From Clostridia bacterium (GTDB lineage: Bacteria; Bacillota; Clostridia; Christensenellales; Borkfalkiaceae): a stretch of DNA of 64,000 bases. The DNA lies in contig CAAGAM010000248.1 in NCBI GenBank assembly GCA_900767815.1, positions 5,397 to 69,396 of the forward strand, written 5' to 3'. The notes under the pieces are model-generated. The model saw nothing but the letters and a program-made list of their open reading frames with translations, searched no databases and was not told the DNA's origin. Both the position numbers and the translations under genes were made by a program. Positions 35,416 through 44,461 of this stretch are shown here, piece by piece; positions within the stretch are counted from its first letter, which is position 1; the number at the start of each line of letters is the position of its first letter.

Positions 35416-36900
35416 TTAGTAAGGTAAAACAAAATCGATTTCCTCCGAGCCTAACGCGTGCGTGCCGGGGGTTCTATTGCGCGACTGAACCCTGACAACC
35501 TTTTTAGTTTTCATATTGAACCTATAGATAGCGGGCGCGCTGAGCCAGCCCCTTTTGTCGACAATATAATATAAATCCCCGCATTTAACGCCGTAAGTCG
35601 TAAATCTCTCCTCGTCCGTCGTCTTCGGGATTTTAACTTTCTTTATTTTGCGGGTTTCGGGATTAAAAACTTTTTCGGTTTTCCAAGTTACGGAATAATC
35701 CCAGTGAATATTTCCGTCTTCTTTCAAACTGAAATATTCCTTCTCCTTGTTCGGGAAAAGGTTCGTAAGATATTCCGTGTTTCCGTTTTCGTCGAAGCTG
35801 TAAATTTTCGCGTTTTTTCTCGCTAAATATTTTTCTGTCACATAATTTCCCGAATCGTCCTTTACTCGTTTTTCAGCCTCATAAACGTCCTCTTCCAAAA
35901 AAAGTTTTTCGTTTATAAAAGAATATACTTTCGTTTCGGACGGATTTCGGGGAGTAAGATTATACAATTTTTCCGTTTCAATGTCGTAAAGATATATCGA
36001 CGACATAAGCGTGTATTCCTTAATATAACCGTATCTGTCCTGATATTTCCTGCTTTTCCACGAAACGATGTAAATTTTTCCGTTTTCTATTGTCCGATTA
36101 TCGAAATAAACGCTTTCGTCCGTCGGAACAGAAAGAATTTTTTTCTCAGAGCCGTCTGTGACGGATCTTATAATCACTTCGCCGCCGTCTTTCTTTAACA
36201 GATATCCGTTCGAAAACGCCGTATTTGTTTTTACCTCCTCGTCAATCAGAAACGTTTCGCCCGTAATTTTATTGCAGGAATAATACTCGTCGCCGCTTTC
36301 GAAAACAAAATAATCCCCATAATCATAAGTAAAATACAATCCTCCCCCGCCATATAAGCCTTCGTCTTTCCTTGTATAATACGCGCGAAGCGAATTTGTT
36401 TGCGGATCATAACTCATTAAAATCGAAAGACTATTTTCGCCGTTTTCAAATGACGCGGGATAATATAATTTGCCCTGTTCGACGGTCAACAAACCTATCC
36501 AGGTCAGTTCATAGGTTTCACCCTCGAATTCGGTTTCGTAACACAACACCTCGTGTGTGCCGTCCTGTATCGAATATTTCATAAAAAAGACTTGCCTGTT
36601 TTCTTCGTCGTCGATAAAGGTTACGTCTAAAAACATCAGTTCGCCGATATAAACGTAATCTCTGACGTAATCGAAAGTATACGTTTTTCCGTCCACCGAC
36701 AATTCATTAACAAGAACTTCTTCGTCTTCGCCGTTGGTCTTGCACTTATATAAGCCGCTGTAAATATAATTTCCGTCCCACACGGTGTCCATCGGTTCTT
36801 CGTTGCAAGCCGCAAGAAAAGTTAAAACAAACCCGATACAGATTAAAACCGCCATAAAACTAAACAGCCTGCTTTTTGTCAACGTTTTTCTCAAACTCAT
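35416..36900 (-). CDS. Lipoprotein, beta-propeller-like
   Basis: About 494 residues. The start is the ATG at 36900, which has AAGGAGG upstream. Residues 1-32 are a lipoprotein signal (LTFLAAC, Cys32). The rest is rich in Tyr and Asp with repeating short blocks such as DGNYIYSGLYKCKTNGED, GKLYYPAS, GKIYIVSW and DLYYIVDKRGWL, which suggest a WD/DUF5050-like beta-propeller. Function unknown. Codon use looks similar to neighbours but the gene lies between an intact mrp and an mrp remnant, so it may have arrived by insertion. Confidence 0.82.
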   Translation of the reverse strand: MSLRKTLTKSRLFSFMAVLICIGFVLTFLAACNEEPMDTVWDGNYIYSGLYKCKTNGEDEEVLVNELSVDGKTYTFDYVRDYVYIGELMFLDVTFIDDEENRQVFFMKYSIQDGTHEVLCYETEFEGETYELTWIGLLTVEQGKLYYPASFENGENSLSILMSYDPQTNSLRAYYTRKDEGLYGGGGLYFTYDYGDYFVFESGDEYYSCNKITGETFLIDEEVKTNTAFSNGYLLKKDGGEVIIRSVTDGSEKKILSVPTDESVYFDNRTIENGKIYIVSWKSRKYQDRYGYIKEYTLMSSIYLYDIETEKLYNLTPRNPSETKVYSFINEKLFLEEDVYEAEKRVKDDSGNYVTEKYLARKNAKIYSFDENGNTEYLTNLFPNKEKEYFSLKEDGNIHWDYSVTWKTEKVFNPETRKIKKVKIPKTTDEERFTTYGVKCGDLYYIVDKRGWLSAPAIYRFNMKTKKVVRVQSRNRTPGTHALGSEEIDFVLPY

Positions 36901-37011
36901 CGTTTTTCCTCCTTTTTCTTTATTAAATAATAACATAAAATCGGCGGGATTTCAATAGTTCCCGCCGAAATTTTTTATCAATATTGAATTTATTTTGAAA
37001 AGACGTTCGTT

Positions 37012-37821
37012 TTATCCTAAAATGACGGTCATTGCATCCTGAAGGTAATTGCCGACGTTTTCTATCTCGCCTTTGTCTGTAAGCTCCGAAAGTTCGGAAG
37101 TCATCGGGAGTCTGCCGAGAACGGGAATTGAATATTCCGCCGCAACTTCCTCGAGTTTGCTCTTGCCGAAAGGATAAATTTTCGTTTTGCAATCGGGACA
37201 TTCGACGTAGCTCATGTTCTCGATTATTCCGAGAATTTTAATATTCATCATCTCCGCCATTTTAACGGCCTTGGCAACTATCATCGAAACGAGATCCTGC
37301 GGGGTTGTTACGATAACTATTCCGTCAACGGGAAGAGACTGAAAAACAGTGAGCGGAACATCGCCCGTTCCCGGGGGCATGTCGACGTACATATAGTCTA
37401 CGTCGTTCCACACGACGTCGGTGTAAAACTGCTTCACCGCGCCGCTTATAACGGGACCTCTCCAGACGACGGGGTCGCTGTCCTCGGGAAGAAGCAGGTT
37501 CATCGACATGATTTTTATACCCTGCTTTGTTATTACGGGGTTAATTTTTTCATCTTCCGTACCCGTTGCCTTTTCGGTTATTCCGAACGCCTTGGGGACG
37601 GACGGACCCGTGATATCGGCGTCTAAAACGGCAACTTTTCTGCCGGTTCTGAGTGTATTCACGGCAAGAAGGTCGGTAACCATCGATTTACCGACGCCCC
37701 CTTTGCCGCTCATGACGGCGATCATCTTTCCGATTTTCGTAGTCTTGAGAGGTTTTGCCATGAAATCTTTCTTTTCGCATGTCTGACCGCAAGTTTCGCA
37801 GTCGTGAGTACAATCGCTCAT
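37012..37821 (-). CDS. mrp: Mrp/NBP35-family iron-sulfur carrier ATPase
   Basis: A 269-residue P-loop ATPase that carries or transfers Fe-S clusters. The deviant Walker A is MSGKGGVGKSMV (about residues 37-48). The N-terminus has Cys in CTHDCETCGQTC, like the Cys-rich ends of Nbp35, and a C-terminal CPDC (about residues 218-221) is the bridging-cluster motif. I start at ATG 37821, which has AAAGGAG, rather than at the longer frame. It follows recF by about 58 bases in the same direction. Confidence 0.93.
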   Translation of the reverse strand: MSDCTHDCETCGQTCEKKDFMAKPLKTTKIGKMIAVMSGKGGVGKSMVTDLLAVNTLRTGRKVAVLDADITGPSVPKAFGITEKATGTEDEKINPVITKQGIKIMSMNLLLPEDSDPVVWRGPVISGAVKQFYTDVVWNDVDYMYVDMPPGTGDVPLTVFQSLPVDGIVIVTTPQDLVSMIVAKAVKMAEMMNIKILGIIENMSYVECPDCKTKIYPFGKSKLEEVAAEYSIPVLGRLPMTSELSELTDKGEIENVGNYLQDAMTVILG

Positions 37822-37859
37822 TTTATCTCCTTTAAGCTCGTCGATTTGTGGCAAAAAAT

Positions 37860-37880
37860 GCCGTTAATCGGCTTATAGCC
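37860..37880 (+). repeat. Dispersed motif copy h
   Basis: TTAATCGGCTTATAGCC, one mismatch to the core, directly abutting the recF stop codon in the recF-mrp gap. Confidence 0.6.
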
Positions 37881-38968
37881 TATCTTATTATCTTTCCGTT
37901 GTTAATTTTTATGTTGTTGTAAAGTTCAAAATCGGGTATACAGTCGGGTTCGGTGCAGGTTATTATCGTCTGCATTTTTTTAGCCGCGCTCATGAGATTT
38001 TTTCTGCGATTTTTATCGAGTTCGCTCATTGCGTCGTCCAAAATAAGCACGGGATACTCCCCGAATCGGTCTTTGAAAATCTCTGCTTCGGCGAGTTTTA
38101 ACGACAGCGCGCATGTGCGCTGCTGCCCTTGCGAGCCGTAAGTTCTCACGTCGATTCCGTTCACCTTGATTTTAAGGTCGTCTCTATGCGGACCTACCAT
38201 AGTATAACCCAAATCGTAATCCTTTTCAAGCCTTTCTTTGAGCGCCGCAAGGAGTTGGTCGTAAATTTCTCCTTCTTCGCCCGAATATTTATAATCGCCC
38301 GAAACGGACATTTCCTCCGCGCCGTCCGTTATCATGAAATGCGCTTCCTTTGCAAACGGCGCAAGCTTCGCGATATACGCGTTTCGCTCATAAACGACCT
38401 TTGCGCCTGCGCTCGCAAGCGAGATATCCCATACGGGCAAGGTTTCGAATACCATATCTCTGTCCTGCTCTTTCAGTAAATTATTGCGCTGCGTAAGCAC
38501 TTTTTTATACTTTTGAAGGGCGTAAAAATACTTATTAGACATTTGCGAGAGGGAAATATCCAAAAATCTGCGCCTGTCCTCGGGGGCTTCCTGAATAAGT
38601 TTAAGCTCGGCGGGATTGAAAAAAACCGAATTAACGTTGCCGATAAGCTCGCCCACTTTGGAAACAGGCACGCCGTTTATTTTGATTTCCTTGTTTTTAT
38701 CCGCAAAAAAGGAAATATCGACGGTAACGCTGCCGAAAGCCGACAAAGCCGTACCAGAAACCGAACCTTTGTCCGCCCCGGCAAAGATAAGCTGTTTATC
38801 GCGCGCGGCTCTCGGCGAATAACCCGTGCAAATGTAAAAAATAGCCTCCGCGCAGTTGGTTTTGCCCTGAGCGTTCGCGCCGCTTATAATATTTATTCCG
38901 TTTCCGAACTTAAACTCCTCGTCCGAATAATTACGGAAATTTTTTAATTTTAAATCGGTTATTATCAT
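37880..38968 (-). CDS. recF: DNA replication and repair protein RecF
   Basis: RecF is an SMC-like ATPase that loads RecA at gaps. The 362-residue protein shows Walker A GANAQGKTN (about residues 30-38), the signature region SQGQQRTCALSLKLAEAEI and Walker B with D-loop VLILDDAMSELD. Start at ATG 38968, with only a weak AAGA site, because MIITDLKLKNFRNY is the family start. It is divergent from dnaA, 270 bases away, while in most Firmicutes recF follows dnaA and dnaN in the same direction. Confidence 0.95.
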   Translation of the reverse strand: MIITDLKLKNFRNYSDEEFKFGNGINIISGANAQGKTNCAEAIFYICTGYSPRAARDKQLIFAGADKGSVSGTALSAFGSVTVDISFFADKNKEIKINGVPVSKVGELIGNVNSVFFNPAELKLIQEAPEDRRRFLDISLSQMSNKYFYALQKYKKVLTQRNNLLKEQDRDMVFETLPVWDISLASAGAKVVYERNAYIAKLAPFAKEAHFMITDGAEEMSVSGDYKYSGEEGEIYDQLLAALKERLEKDYDLGYTMVGPHRDDLKIKVNGIDVRTYGSQGQQRTCALSLKLAEAEIFKDRFGEYPVLILDDAMSELDKNRRKNLMSAAKKMQTIITCTEPDCIPDFELYNNIKINNGKIIR

Positions 38969-39240
38969 ATTTCTTTTGCCGTCTTTGGAATTATACCACA
39001 CTTCGCTTTTTTTTTCAATGATTTTTATTGTTTTTTGCCGTTTTTATTACCTTTCAAAAAAAATCTCCGCCGAGAAATAAAATGACTTGATTTTTTTTCG
39101 GGATTGAGTTATTATATAAAGTACAATATATTTAATATAAGTAAGTATTTACGCTAAAACAATCACACATGCAGCGGACGGCAAATACGGCGGGCAACGA
39201 CGCGGGTTGCCTTTTGTAATTTGCTTTTATTGAGGAAGAA
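38969..39240. other. recF-dnaA intergenic region, candidate origin region
   Basis: 272 bases, AT-rich with long T and A runs. It has the dnaA promoter and a leader hairpin. I read both strands for TTATCCACA and close variants and found none, so the origin may lie elsewhere or use degenerate boxes. Confidence 0.45.
39104..39132 (+). promoter_or_regulatory. Probable dnaA promoter
   Basis: TTGAGT (39104-39109), 17 bases, TATATT (39127-39132). About 110 bases of leader follow, with the hairpin GGCAAC ... GTTGCC plus TTTT at 39196-39218. Confidence 0.55.
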
Positions 39241-40587
39241 ATGGAAAATTACGAGATAATCTGGGAAAGGGCGTTGAAACAACTGAAAGTTTCGGTGTCT
39301 ACAATCGCTTATGCGACGTACATAGAACAATTGAAACCGATAGACATAGTAGGCTCGAAGCTTATTCTCTCCACGAAATCGGAACTTTTTGCTTCGGAAG
39401 TTGCTAAAAGGCTCATCGATAAAATAAGAGAGGCTCTCGCTATGTCCGGAAGCGGCGTAACCGATATCAAACTTTACGTCGAGGGCAGTAACGAAGATTA
39501 TCTTGCGAGAAAGGGCGTCGCTCTCCCCGACAGCGAAATCGATTCGACGCCGATTAACCCTAAATACACCTTCGACACGTTCGTGGTAGGCCCTTCCAAC
39601 CGCTATCTTTACGCAGCGGCGAAAGCCGTTGCCGAAAACCCGTCGGACAGCTATAACCCGCTGTTCATTTACGGCGGCGCGGGGCTTGGCAAAACGCATA
39701 TCATGCACGCCATCGCGAACTACATAAAACAAAACAATCCGCTCAAAAACGTGCTTTACGCAACGTGCGAAAAATTCACGAGCGACCTTATAACGACTAT
39801 CCGCCAGGGAAAAGCCTATTCTCAGGAAGGAATGGATTTCCGCAACAAATACCGCAACGTGGACGTGCTTATAATAGACGACGTGCAGTTTTTGGCGAAA
39901 AAACAGTCCACTCAGGAAGAATTTTTCCACACTTTCAACGAGCTTTACTCGCAGAACAAGCAGATAGTTCTTTCCGCCGACTGTCACCCGAAAGAAATCG
40001 AACTTCTTTCCGAAAGGCTGAAAACGAGATTCGAAGGCGGGCTTATGGCGCAGGTGCTTCCGCCCGACATCGAGACGAAAATCGCGATTTTGCAGAAAAA
40101 AGCCGAAATGCGGAAATATATTCTTTCGCTCGACGTGGCGTTATATCTTGCGGAGAATTCGGATAACGACGTAAGATCACTCGAGGGCATGCTCAACAAA
40201 GTGATTTTCGCATCCATGCTCCACGAGGAGCCGATAACGATCGACCTCGCGAAAGAAGCTTTAAGCGAATGCGTACCCGCGGGCGGAGAAAAAGAAGCTC
40301 TTACGGCTGAAAGCATAATAGATTCCGTGTGCGATTTCTACAAAATTCAACGTTCCGACCTCCTCGGTAAAAAGAAAACCAAAGACGTCGTAGAACCGAG
40401 GCAGATTTGCGCATACCTCATGACCGAACTTCTTTCTATCCCGCTCGTTACGGTAGGGCAGGCACTCGGCGGAAGAGACCACACGACGGTTATTCACGCA
40501 AGGGATAAAATCGCGGAACTCATCAAAGAAAACACGCGCGTAGAAACGGAGATAAAAGATCTCAAAAACATGATACTTAAAAAATAA
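39241..40587 (+). CDS. dnaA: Chromosomal replication initiator DnaA
   Basis: A 448-residue AAA+ initiator that melts the chromosome origin. N-terminal domain I (MENYEIIWERALKQLKV), Walker A GGAGLGKTH around residues 145-153, Walker B VLIIDDVQFLA, and the C-terminal DnaA-box-binding signature GRDHTTVIHA near residue 417 are all present. GAGGAAG precedes the ATG. The stop overlaps the mnmG start (TAATG). dnaN is not adjacent, and there is no rnpA/rpmH block upstream. Confidence 0.97.
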   Translation: MENYEIIWERALKQLKVSVSTIAYATYIEQLKPIDIVGSKLILSTKSELFASEVAKRLIDKIREALAMSGSGVTDIKLYVEGSNEDYLARKGVALPDSEIDSTPINPKYTFDTFVVGPSNRYLYAAAKAVAENPSDSYNPLFIYGGAGLGKTHIMHAIANYIKQNNPLKNVLYATCEKFTSDLITTIRQGKAYSQEGMDFRNKYRNVDVLIIDDVQFLAKKQSTQEEFFHTFNELYSQNKQIVLSADCHPKEIELLSERLKTRFEGGLMAQVLPPDIETKIAILQKKAEMRKYILSLDVALYLAENSDNDVRSLEGMLNKVIFASMLHEEPITIDLAKEALSECVPAGGEKEALTAESIIDSVCDFYKIQRSDLLGKKKTKDVVEPRQICAYLMTELLSIPLVTVGQALGGRDHTTVIHARDKIAELIKENTRVETEIKDLKNMILKK

Positions 40588-42464
40588 TGGAAAACGAATT
40601 TATAGAAGACGAGTTCGATGCCGTTGTCATCGGCGCGGGGCATGCGGGGTGCGAAGCCGCGCTCGCGCTTGCGAGAACGGGACAAAAAACAGCTCTTACG
40701 ACAATAAATCTCGACAACATCGCGTTCATGCCGTGCAATCCGTCGATAGGCGGAACGGCTAAAGGTCATCTCGTTCGCGAGCTGGACGCGCTCGGCGGCG
40801 AGATGGGAATAAACGCGGACAAAGCGATGATGCAGATAAAAATGCTCAACCGCGGAAAGGGCGCGGCGGTTCAGTCGTTACGCTCACAGGAAGACAAGAG
40901 GCTTTACCACTCGCTGATGAAGCAGACGCTCGAAAACACCGATAATCTTTACATTCTGCAATGTGAAGTTACCGATATTTTAGTTGAAAACGGCGAAGTT
41001 ACGGGCGTTAAAACTTCTTTCGGGAGTATTCTGAAATGCCGCGCGGTTGTCGTTGCGACGGGCGTTTACTTAAACAGCCGCATCGTTGCGGGCGAATGGG
41101 AACAGAATATGGGCCCCGCAGGTTTTGCCCCCGCGACGAAACTTACGGACAGCCTTATCTCGCTCGGCTTTAAAGTGAGAAGATTCAAAACGGGTACGCC
41201 CGCAAGAATCGACAGGCGTTCGGTCGATTTTTCTAAACTCGAAATTCAGGAAGGCGAGACGGAAGTTTACCCTTTCTCGTTCATGACGGATAAAATCCCC
41301 GATAAGCAGGAGCCGTGCTACATCGCGTACACAAACGAAAAAACTCACGAAATAATCCGCAACAATCTCGACCGCTCTCCCCTTTATAACGGAAGCATTT
41401 TAAGTACGGGGCCGAGATACTGCCCGTCTATCGAGACAAAAGTTATGCGCTTCGCGGACAAGGAAAGGCATCAGCTTTTCCTCGAACCCGAAGGTTACGA
41501 CACCAACGAAATTTACGTTCAGGGCATGTCGTCTTCTCTTCCCCACGACGTGCAGAAGTCCATGTATAGGTCGATTATCGGCTTGGAAAACTGCAGAATA
41601 ATGAGATACGCTTATGCTATCGAATACGATTGTATCGACTCGCTCGACTTAAAGCCGAGCCTTGCATACAAAGCAATCCCATCCATATTCACGGCGGGGC
41701 AGATTAACGGCACGAGCGGATACGAGGAAGCGGCGGCGCAGGGGCTTATCGCGGGGCTTAACGCTTCGCTTTACCTTCGCGGAGAGAAACCGCTTGTTTT
41801 AACGCGCGACGAAGCCTACATCGGCGTACTTATCGACGACCTTGTGACCAAAGGCACCAACGAGCCTTACAGAATGATGACTTCCCGTGCGGAATACAGA
41901 ATTTTCCTTCGGCAGGATAACGCCGATTCCAGGCTTACCGAAAAAGGGCGCGCGGCGGGGCTTGTAAAGGACGACAGATATCGGAAATATCTCTGGCGGC
42001 AGGAGAAAATAGCGGAGCTTAAAGAAAAAGCCTCCGTTAAAATCTCCGCGAAAGAGTGCGAAGAGTTCGTAAAATCCTATGGATTCGGCGAAGTCAACTC
42101 TCCCCTTTCGCCTATCGACATGATAAAAAGGAACATTCCGCTTAAAGATATATGCAAGTATTTCGGACTTTTCGAAGGCTATCCCTACGACATTCTGGAA
42201 CGTGTGGAAACTGACGCAAAATACGAAGGGTATCTCAAAAAAGGCTTGGAACAGATAGAAAAGGCGCAAAAACTCGAAGAAAAAACTTTACCCGGGAATA
42301 TCGACTACGCGGCAATAAAGGGTTTAAGGCTCGAAGCGCAGGAAAAACTCAATCAGATCCGCCCCGAAAACTTAGGGCAGGCTTCAAGAATTTCGGGCGT
42401 AAGCCCCGCGGATATAGCCGTTTTAATGGTCTATCTCACCAAATATAAGGTAAATAATGTTTGA
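40587..42464 (+). CDS. mnmG: tRNA uridine modification enzyme MnmG (GidA)
   Basis: The FAD-binding subunit that, with MnmE, adds the carboxymethylaminomethyl group to wobble uridine. The 625 residues show VIGAGHAGCEAALA (N-terminal dinucleotide-binding site), GTPARIDRRSVDF, GQINGTSGYEEAAAQG and a helical C-terminal domain ending near ADIAVLMVYL. Its usual partner mnmE is not in this window. It overlaps the dnaA stop by one base. Because mnmG normally sits at the opposite side of the origin block in Firmicutes, its place after dnaA shows rearrangement. Confidence 0.97.
   Translation: MENEFIEDEFDAVVIGAGHAGCEAALALARTGQKTALTTINLDNIAFMPCNPSIGGTAKGHLVRELDALGGEMGINADKAMMQIKMLNRGKGAAVQSLRSQEDKRLYHSLMKQTLENTDNLYILQCEVTDILVENGEVTGVKTSFGSILKCRAVVVATGVYLNSRIVAGEWEQNMGPAGFAPATKLTDSLISLGFKVRRFKTGTPARIDRRSVDFSKLEIQEGETEVYPFSFMTDKIPDKQEPCYIAYTNEKTHEIIRNNLDRSPLYNGSILSTGPRYCPSIETKVMRFADKERHQLFLEPEGYDTNEIYVQGMSSSLPHDVQKSMYRSIIGLENCRIMRYAYAIEYDCIDSLDLKPSLAYKAIPSIFTAGQINGTSGYEEAAAQGLIAGLNASLYLRGEKPLVLTRDEAYIGVLIDDLVTKGTNEPYRMMTSRAEYRIFLRQDNADSRLTEKGRAAGLVKDDRYRKYLWRQEKIAELKEKASVKISAKECEEFVKSYGFGEVNSPLSPIDMIKRNIPLKDICKYFGLFEGYPYDILERVETDAKYEGYLKKGLEQIEKAQKLEEKTLPGNIDYAAIKGLRLEAQEKLNQIRPENLGQASRISGVSPADIAVLMVYLTKYKVNNV
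41565..41582 (-). repeat. Dispersed motif copy i
   Basis: GCCGATAATCGACCTATA on the minus strand, one mismatch to the core. It lies inside mnmG at a conserved protein segment (YRSIIGLEN). Confidence 0.55.
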
Positions 42465-42639
42465 AAATACTAACAACAAAACAGATATCGAAACGGATAT
42501 CGGCAAAAACGGCTCAACCGAGCCTCGGAAAACTCAGGCAAAAAAACAACCGAAAAAGCCAGACCCGAATTCCGATTTCAAGCGCAGATATTTCGACTAT
42601 TACGACGACGTTAAGATAAGCGACCGTCAGGACTGGTGA
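42457..42639 (+). CDS. Small hypothetical protein (60 residues)
   Basis: A Lys/Asp-rich small protein overlapping the end of mnmG by 8 bases, with a basic middle (KKQPKKPDPNSDFKRRYFD) and a Tyr/Asp-rich C-terminus (YYDDVKISDRQDW). No family recognised. TAAGG is the only ribosome site; coupling from mnmG is likely. It precedes a DUF1653 gene and a PqqD-like gene. A precursor-peptide role is conceivable but not supported by any core-peptide pattern. Confidence 0.55.
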   Translation: MFENTNNKTDIETDIGKNGSTEPRKTQAKKQPKKPDPNSDFKRRYFDYYDDVKISDRQDW

Positions 42640-42642
42640 TTT

Positions 42643-42864
42643 ATGAACGCCGCTTATCCGAAAAAGGGAATTTATCGACACTATAAAGGCAATAATTACC
42701 AACTATTGTGTATAGCTACCGACAGCGAAACGCTTGAAAAGAAAGTTGTTTATAAAGCTTTGTACGGCGACGGCGGAATATGGGTAAGACCGCTATCCAT
42801 GTGGAATGAGGTCGTAGTTTTGCCGGACGGTAAGAAAATAAAAAGATTTACGCTTATCGAATAA
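42643..42864 (+). CDS. DUF1653-family protein
   Basis: A 73-residue protein matching the DUF1653 pattern: YRHYKGNNYQLLCIATDSET then VVYKALYGDGGIWVRPLSMW, which is the family's most conserved block. DUF1653 proteins are small, cytosolic and of unknown function. Only 3 bases separate it from the preceding small gene, so it is likely in the dnaA-mnmG transcript. Confidence 0.88.
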   Translation: MNAAYPKKGIYRHYKGNNYQLLCIATDSETLEKKVVYKALYGDGGIWVRPLSMWNEVVVLPDGKKIKRFTLIE

Positions 42865-42895
42865 AATCCGATAACGTAAAAGGGAGAATTTCAAA

Positions 42896-43162
42896 ATGAA
42901 AATCAGAAAAGGATTCGTTATAAGAAAAGTAGGCGATCAGCAGTATGCCGTTGCCACGGGCGACGCGCTTAAGCACTTCAAAGGCATGCTCAAACTCAAC
43001 GAAATGGGCGCGTTCATTTTCACGCTTTTGCAGGAAGACGTTGACACCGACAAGGTTGTCGACCGCATTTCGGAGTGTTTCGACGGCGACCGCGACGAAA
43101 TCGTTGCCGACGTTAACGACTTTATAGAAAAGCTTCGTTCGATAGATATAATCGAAGAATAA
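42896..43162 (+). CDS. PqqD-like protein (RiPP recognition element)
   Basis: An 88-residue PqqD-fold protein: a beta-hairpin start (GFVIRKVGDQQYAVATGDA), LNEMGAFIFTLLQE (helix, the family's L-N-x-x-(G/A)-xx-(I/L)-(F/W)), then VVDRISECFDGDRDEIVADVNDFIEKL. In known systems PqqD binds the leader of a ribosomally made peptide and presents it to a radical SAM enzyme. No radical SAM gene is nearby, so this is an orphan. AAAGGGAG precedes the start. It ends the dnaA-side plus-strand run. Confidence 0.85.
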   Translation: MKIRKGFVIRKVGDQQYAVATGDALKHFKGMLKLNEMGAFIFTLLQEDVDTDKVVDRISECFDGDRDEIVADVNDFIEKLRSIDIIEE

Positions 43163-43172
43163 AAGCCTGTTC

Positions 43173-43203
43173 ACAAAAAAATCCCGGGCAAAACCGCCCG
43201 AGA
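43173..43203 (-). terminator. Terminator after the shikimate operon
   Basis: CGGGC / GCCCG stem with seven T on the minus strand, 30 bases beyond the AroE-AroK stop. Also convergent with the PqqD-like gene. Confidence 0.75.
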
Positions 43204-43231
43204 AATCGAAAGTCGAAATATGATTCGGATG

Positions 43232-44461
43232 CTAAATAAGCCGCCTTATAATCTCGTCCGCGCAAACCGGAATCGTAGTGTCGTTTGCGATTTTTTCGTC
43301 GCAGTAGTTAAGGTATATCGGCTCTCTTTGCGCGAATAATCGACTTATAGGCACACTTCTTGAAATCGGTCTGTTTGCGGTTTCAAGTTTTTCGAGTTGT
43401 CTTTCGATATAAATTATAACGCCTTGCCTTTGAAAAGCAACGGCGTTTTTTTCATTCAAAAACGTTCCGCCGCCCGTCGCTATAACCGCGCCGTTTTCTT
43501 TAGCGGTAAAACCTGAAACCTCGCTTTCGATTTCGCGAAATTTTGCTTCGCCGTAAGTTTCGATTATCTCTTCGGGCGATTTGCCCGTTATTTTTTTTAT
43601 CTCCTCGTCGATATCGATAAATTTTTCAGAGAGCTTTTCCGCCAGAACTCTCCCCACCGAAGTTTTGCCCGCGCCGGGCATTCCGATAAGCACGATATTG
43701 CGCTTTTTAAAAAGCAGCTTATTGTATACGGAGCTTATTTTGCTCTCGGTCTCCCCTTCGAAACACCCCCATATTTTTTCCGATTGCACCCCTTGAGCCG
43801 CAAGCATCATAAGTCCGCCGCCACAATTTATCCCGCGGGTTTTCGCCGCGAGAACGAGATTGGTTCTTAAAGGATTATAAATACAATCGAACACGCCGAC
43901 AAGGCTTGGAAACTTTCCGATATCCAAAGGCGTTTCATCCTCGGCGGGGAACATCCCGACGGGGGTTGCGTTTATTATTATTTCAGTTTCCGGCTTTCGA
44001 TAAATTTCTTCGTAAGTTAAAAAGTCCGCTCCGCCCTCTCTCGAAACGACGGTAACGCTCGCCGCGCCCGAATTTTTTGCGAGCGCCTTTGCCGTTACGC
44101 CCGCGCCGCCCGTTCCGAGGACGACCACGTTCCGTCCCGAAAGACTTATCCCGAGCGATTTAAGCGCGTAATCCATTCCTAAATAATCGGTATTGTAACC
44201 GATAAGCTTCCCGCCGTCGTTTACGACCGTGTTCACCGCGCCGAGCATAGCCGCTTTATCGTCGATTTCGTCGAGGAACCGCATCACTTCTTTTTTATAA
44301 GGAATAGTCACGTTAAGCCCGTCGAAATTCCGCTCGCGGAAAAAAGCGGGAAGTTTGTCCCGCGGAATTTCCTTTAACCCGTAATTTATTCCGTTAAAGC
44401 CGTGCAACTCTGCCGAATAACTATGTCCGAGCTTTTCGCCGATAAGAAAATACTTCTTCAT
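43232..44461 (-). CDS. aroE: Shikimate dehydrogenase - shikimate kinase fusion
   Basis: A bifunctional 409-residue protein carrying two consecutive steps of chorismate synthesis. Residues 1-245 are shikimate dehydrogenase (SYSAELHGFNGINY, the catalytic Lys in NVTIPYKKEV, the NADP loop GTGGAGVTAKAL, GGGLMMLAAQG). Residues about 250-409 are shikimate kinase with Walker A GMPGAGKTS, the substrate Asp in FIDIDEEI, and GGGTFL. An aroE-aroK fusion occurs in some Clostridia. Its ATG overlaps the chorismate mutase stop. It is the last gene of the operon. Confidence 0.94.
   Translation of the reverse strand: MKKYFLIGEKLGHSYSAELHGFNGINYGLKEIPRDKLPAFFRERNFDGLNVTIPYKKEVMRFLDEIDDKAAMLGAVNTVVNDGGKLIGYNTDYLGMDYALKSLGISLSGRNVVVLGTGGAGVTAKALAKNSGAASVTVVSREGGADFLTYEEIYRKPETEIIINATPVGMFPAEDETPLDIGKFPSLVGVFDCIYNPLRTNLVLAAKTRGINCGGGLMMLAAQGVQSEKIWGCFEGETESKISSVYNKLLFKKRNIVLIGMPGAGKTSVGRVLAEKLSEKFIDIDEEIKKITGKSPEEIIETYGEAKFREIESEVSGFTAKENGAVIATGGGTFLNEKNAVAFQRQGVIIYIERQLEKLETANRPISRSVPISRLFAQREPIYLNYCDEKIANDTTIPVCADEIIRRLI
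43332..43352 (+). repeat. Dispersed motif copy j (exact core)
   Basis: AATAATCGACTTATAGGC, exact core, antisense inside the kinase part. It is read there as PISRLFAQ, a frame different from most other copies. Confidence 0.75.

Noticed and set aside
38969..39240. Standard oriC with DnaA boxes
   Set aside because: No TTATCCACA-like box seen on either strand; noted as a finding instead.
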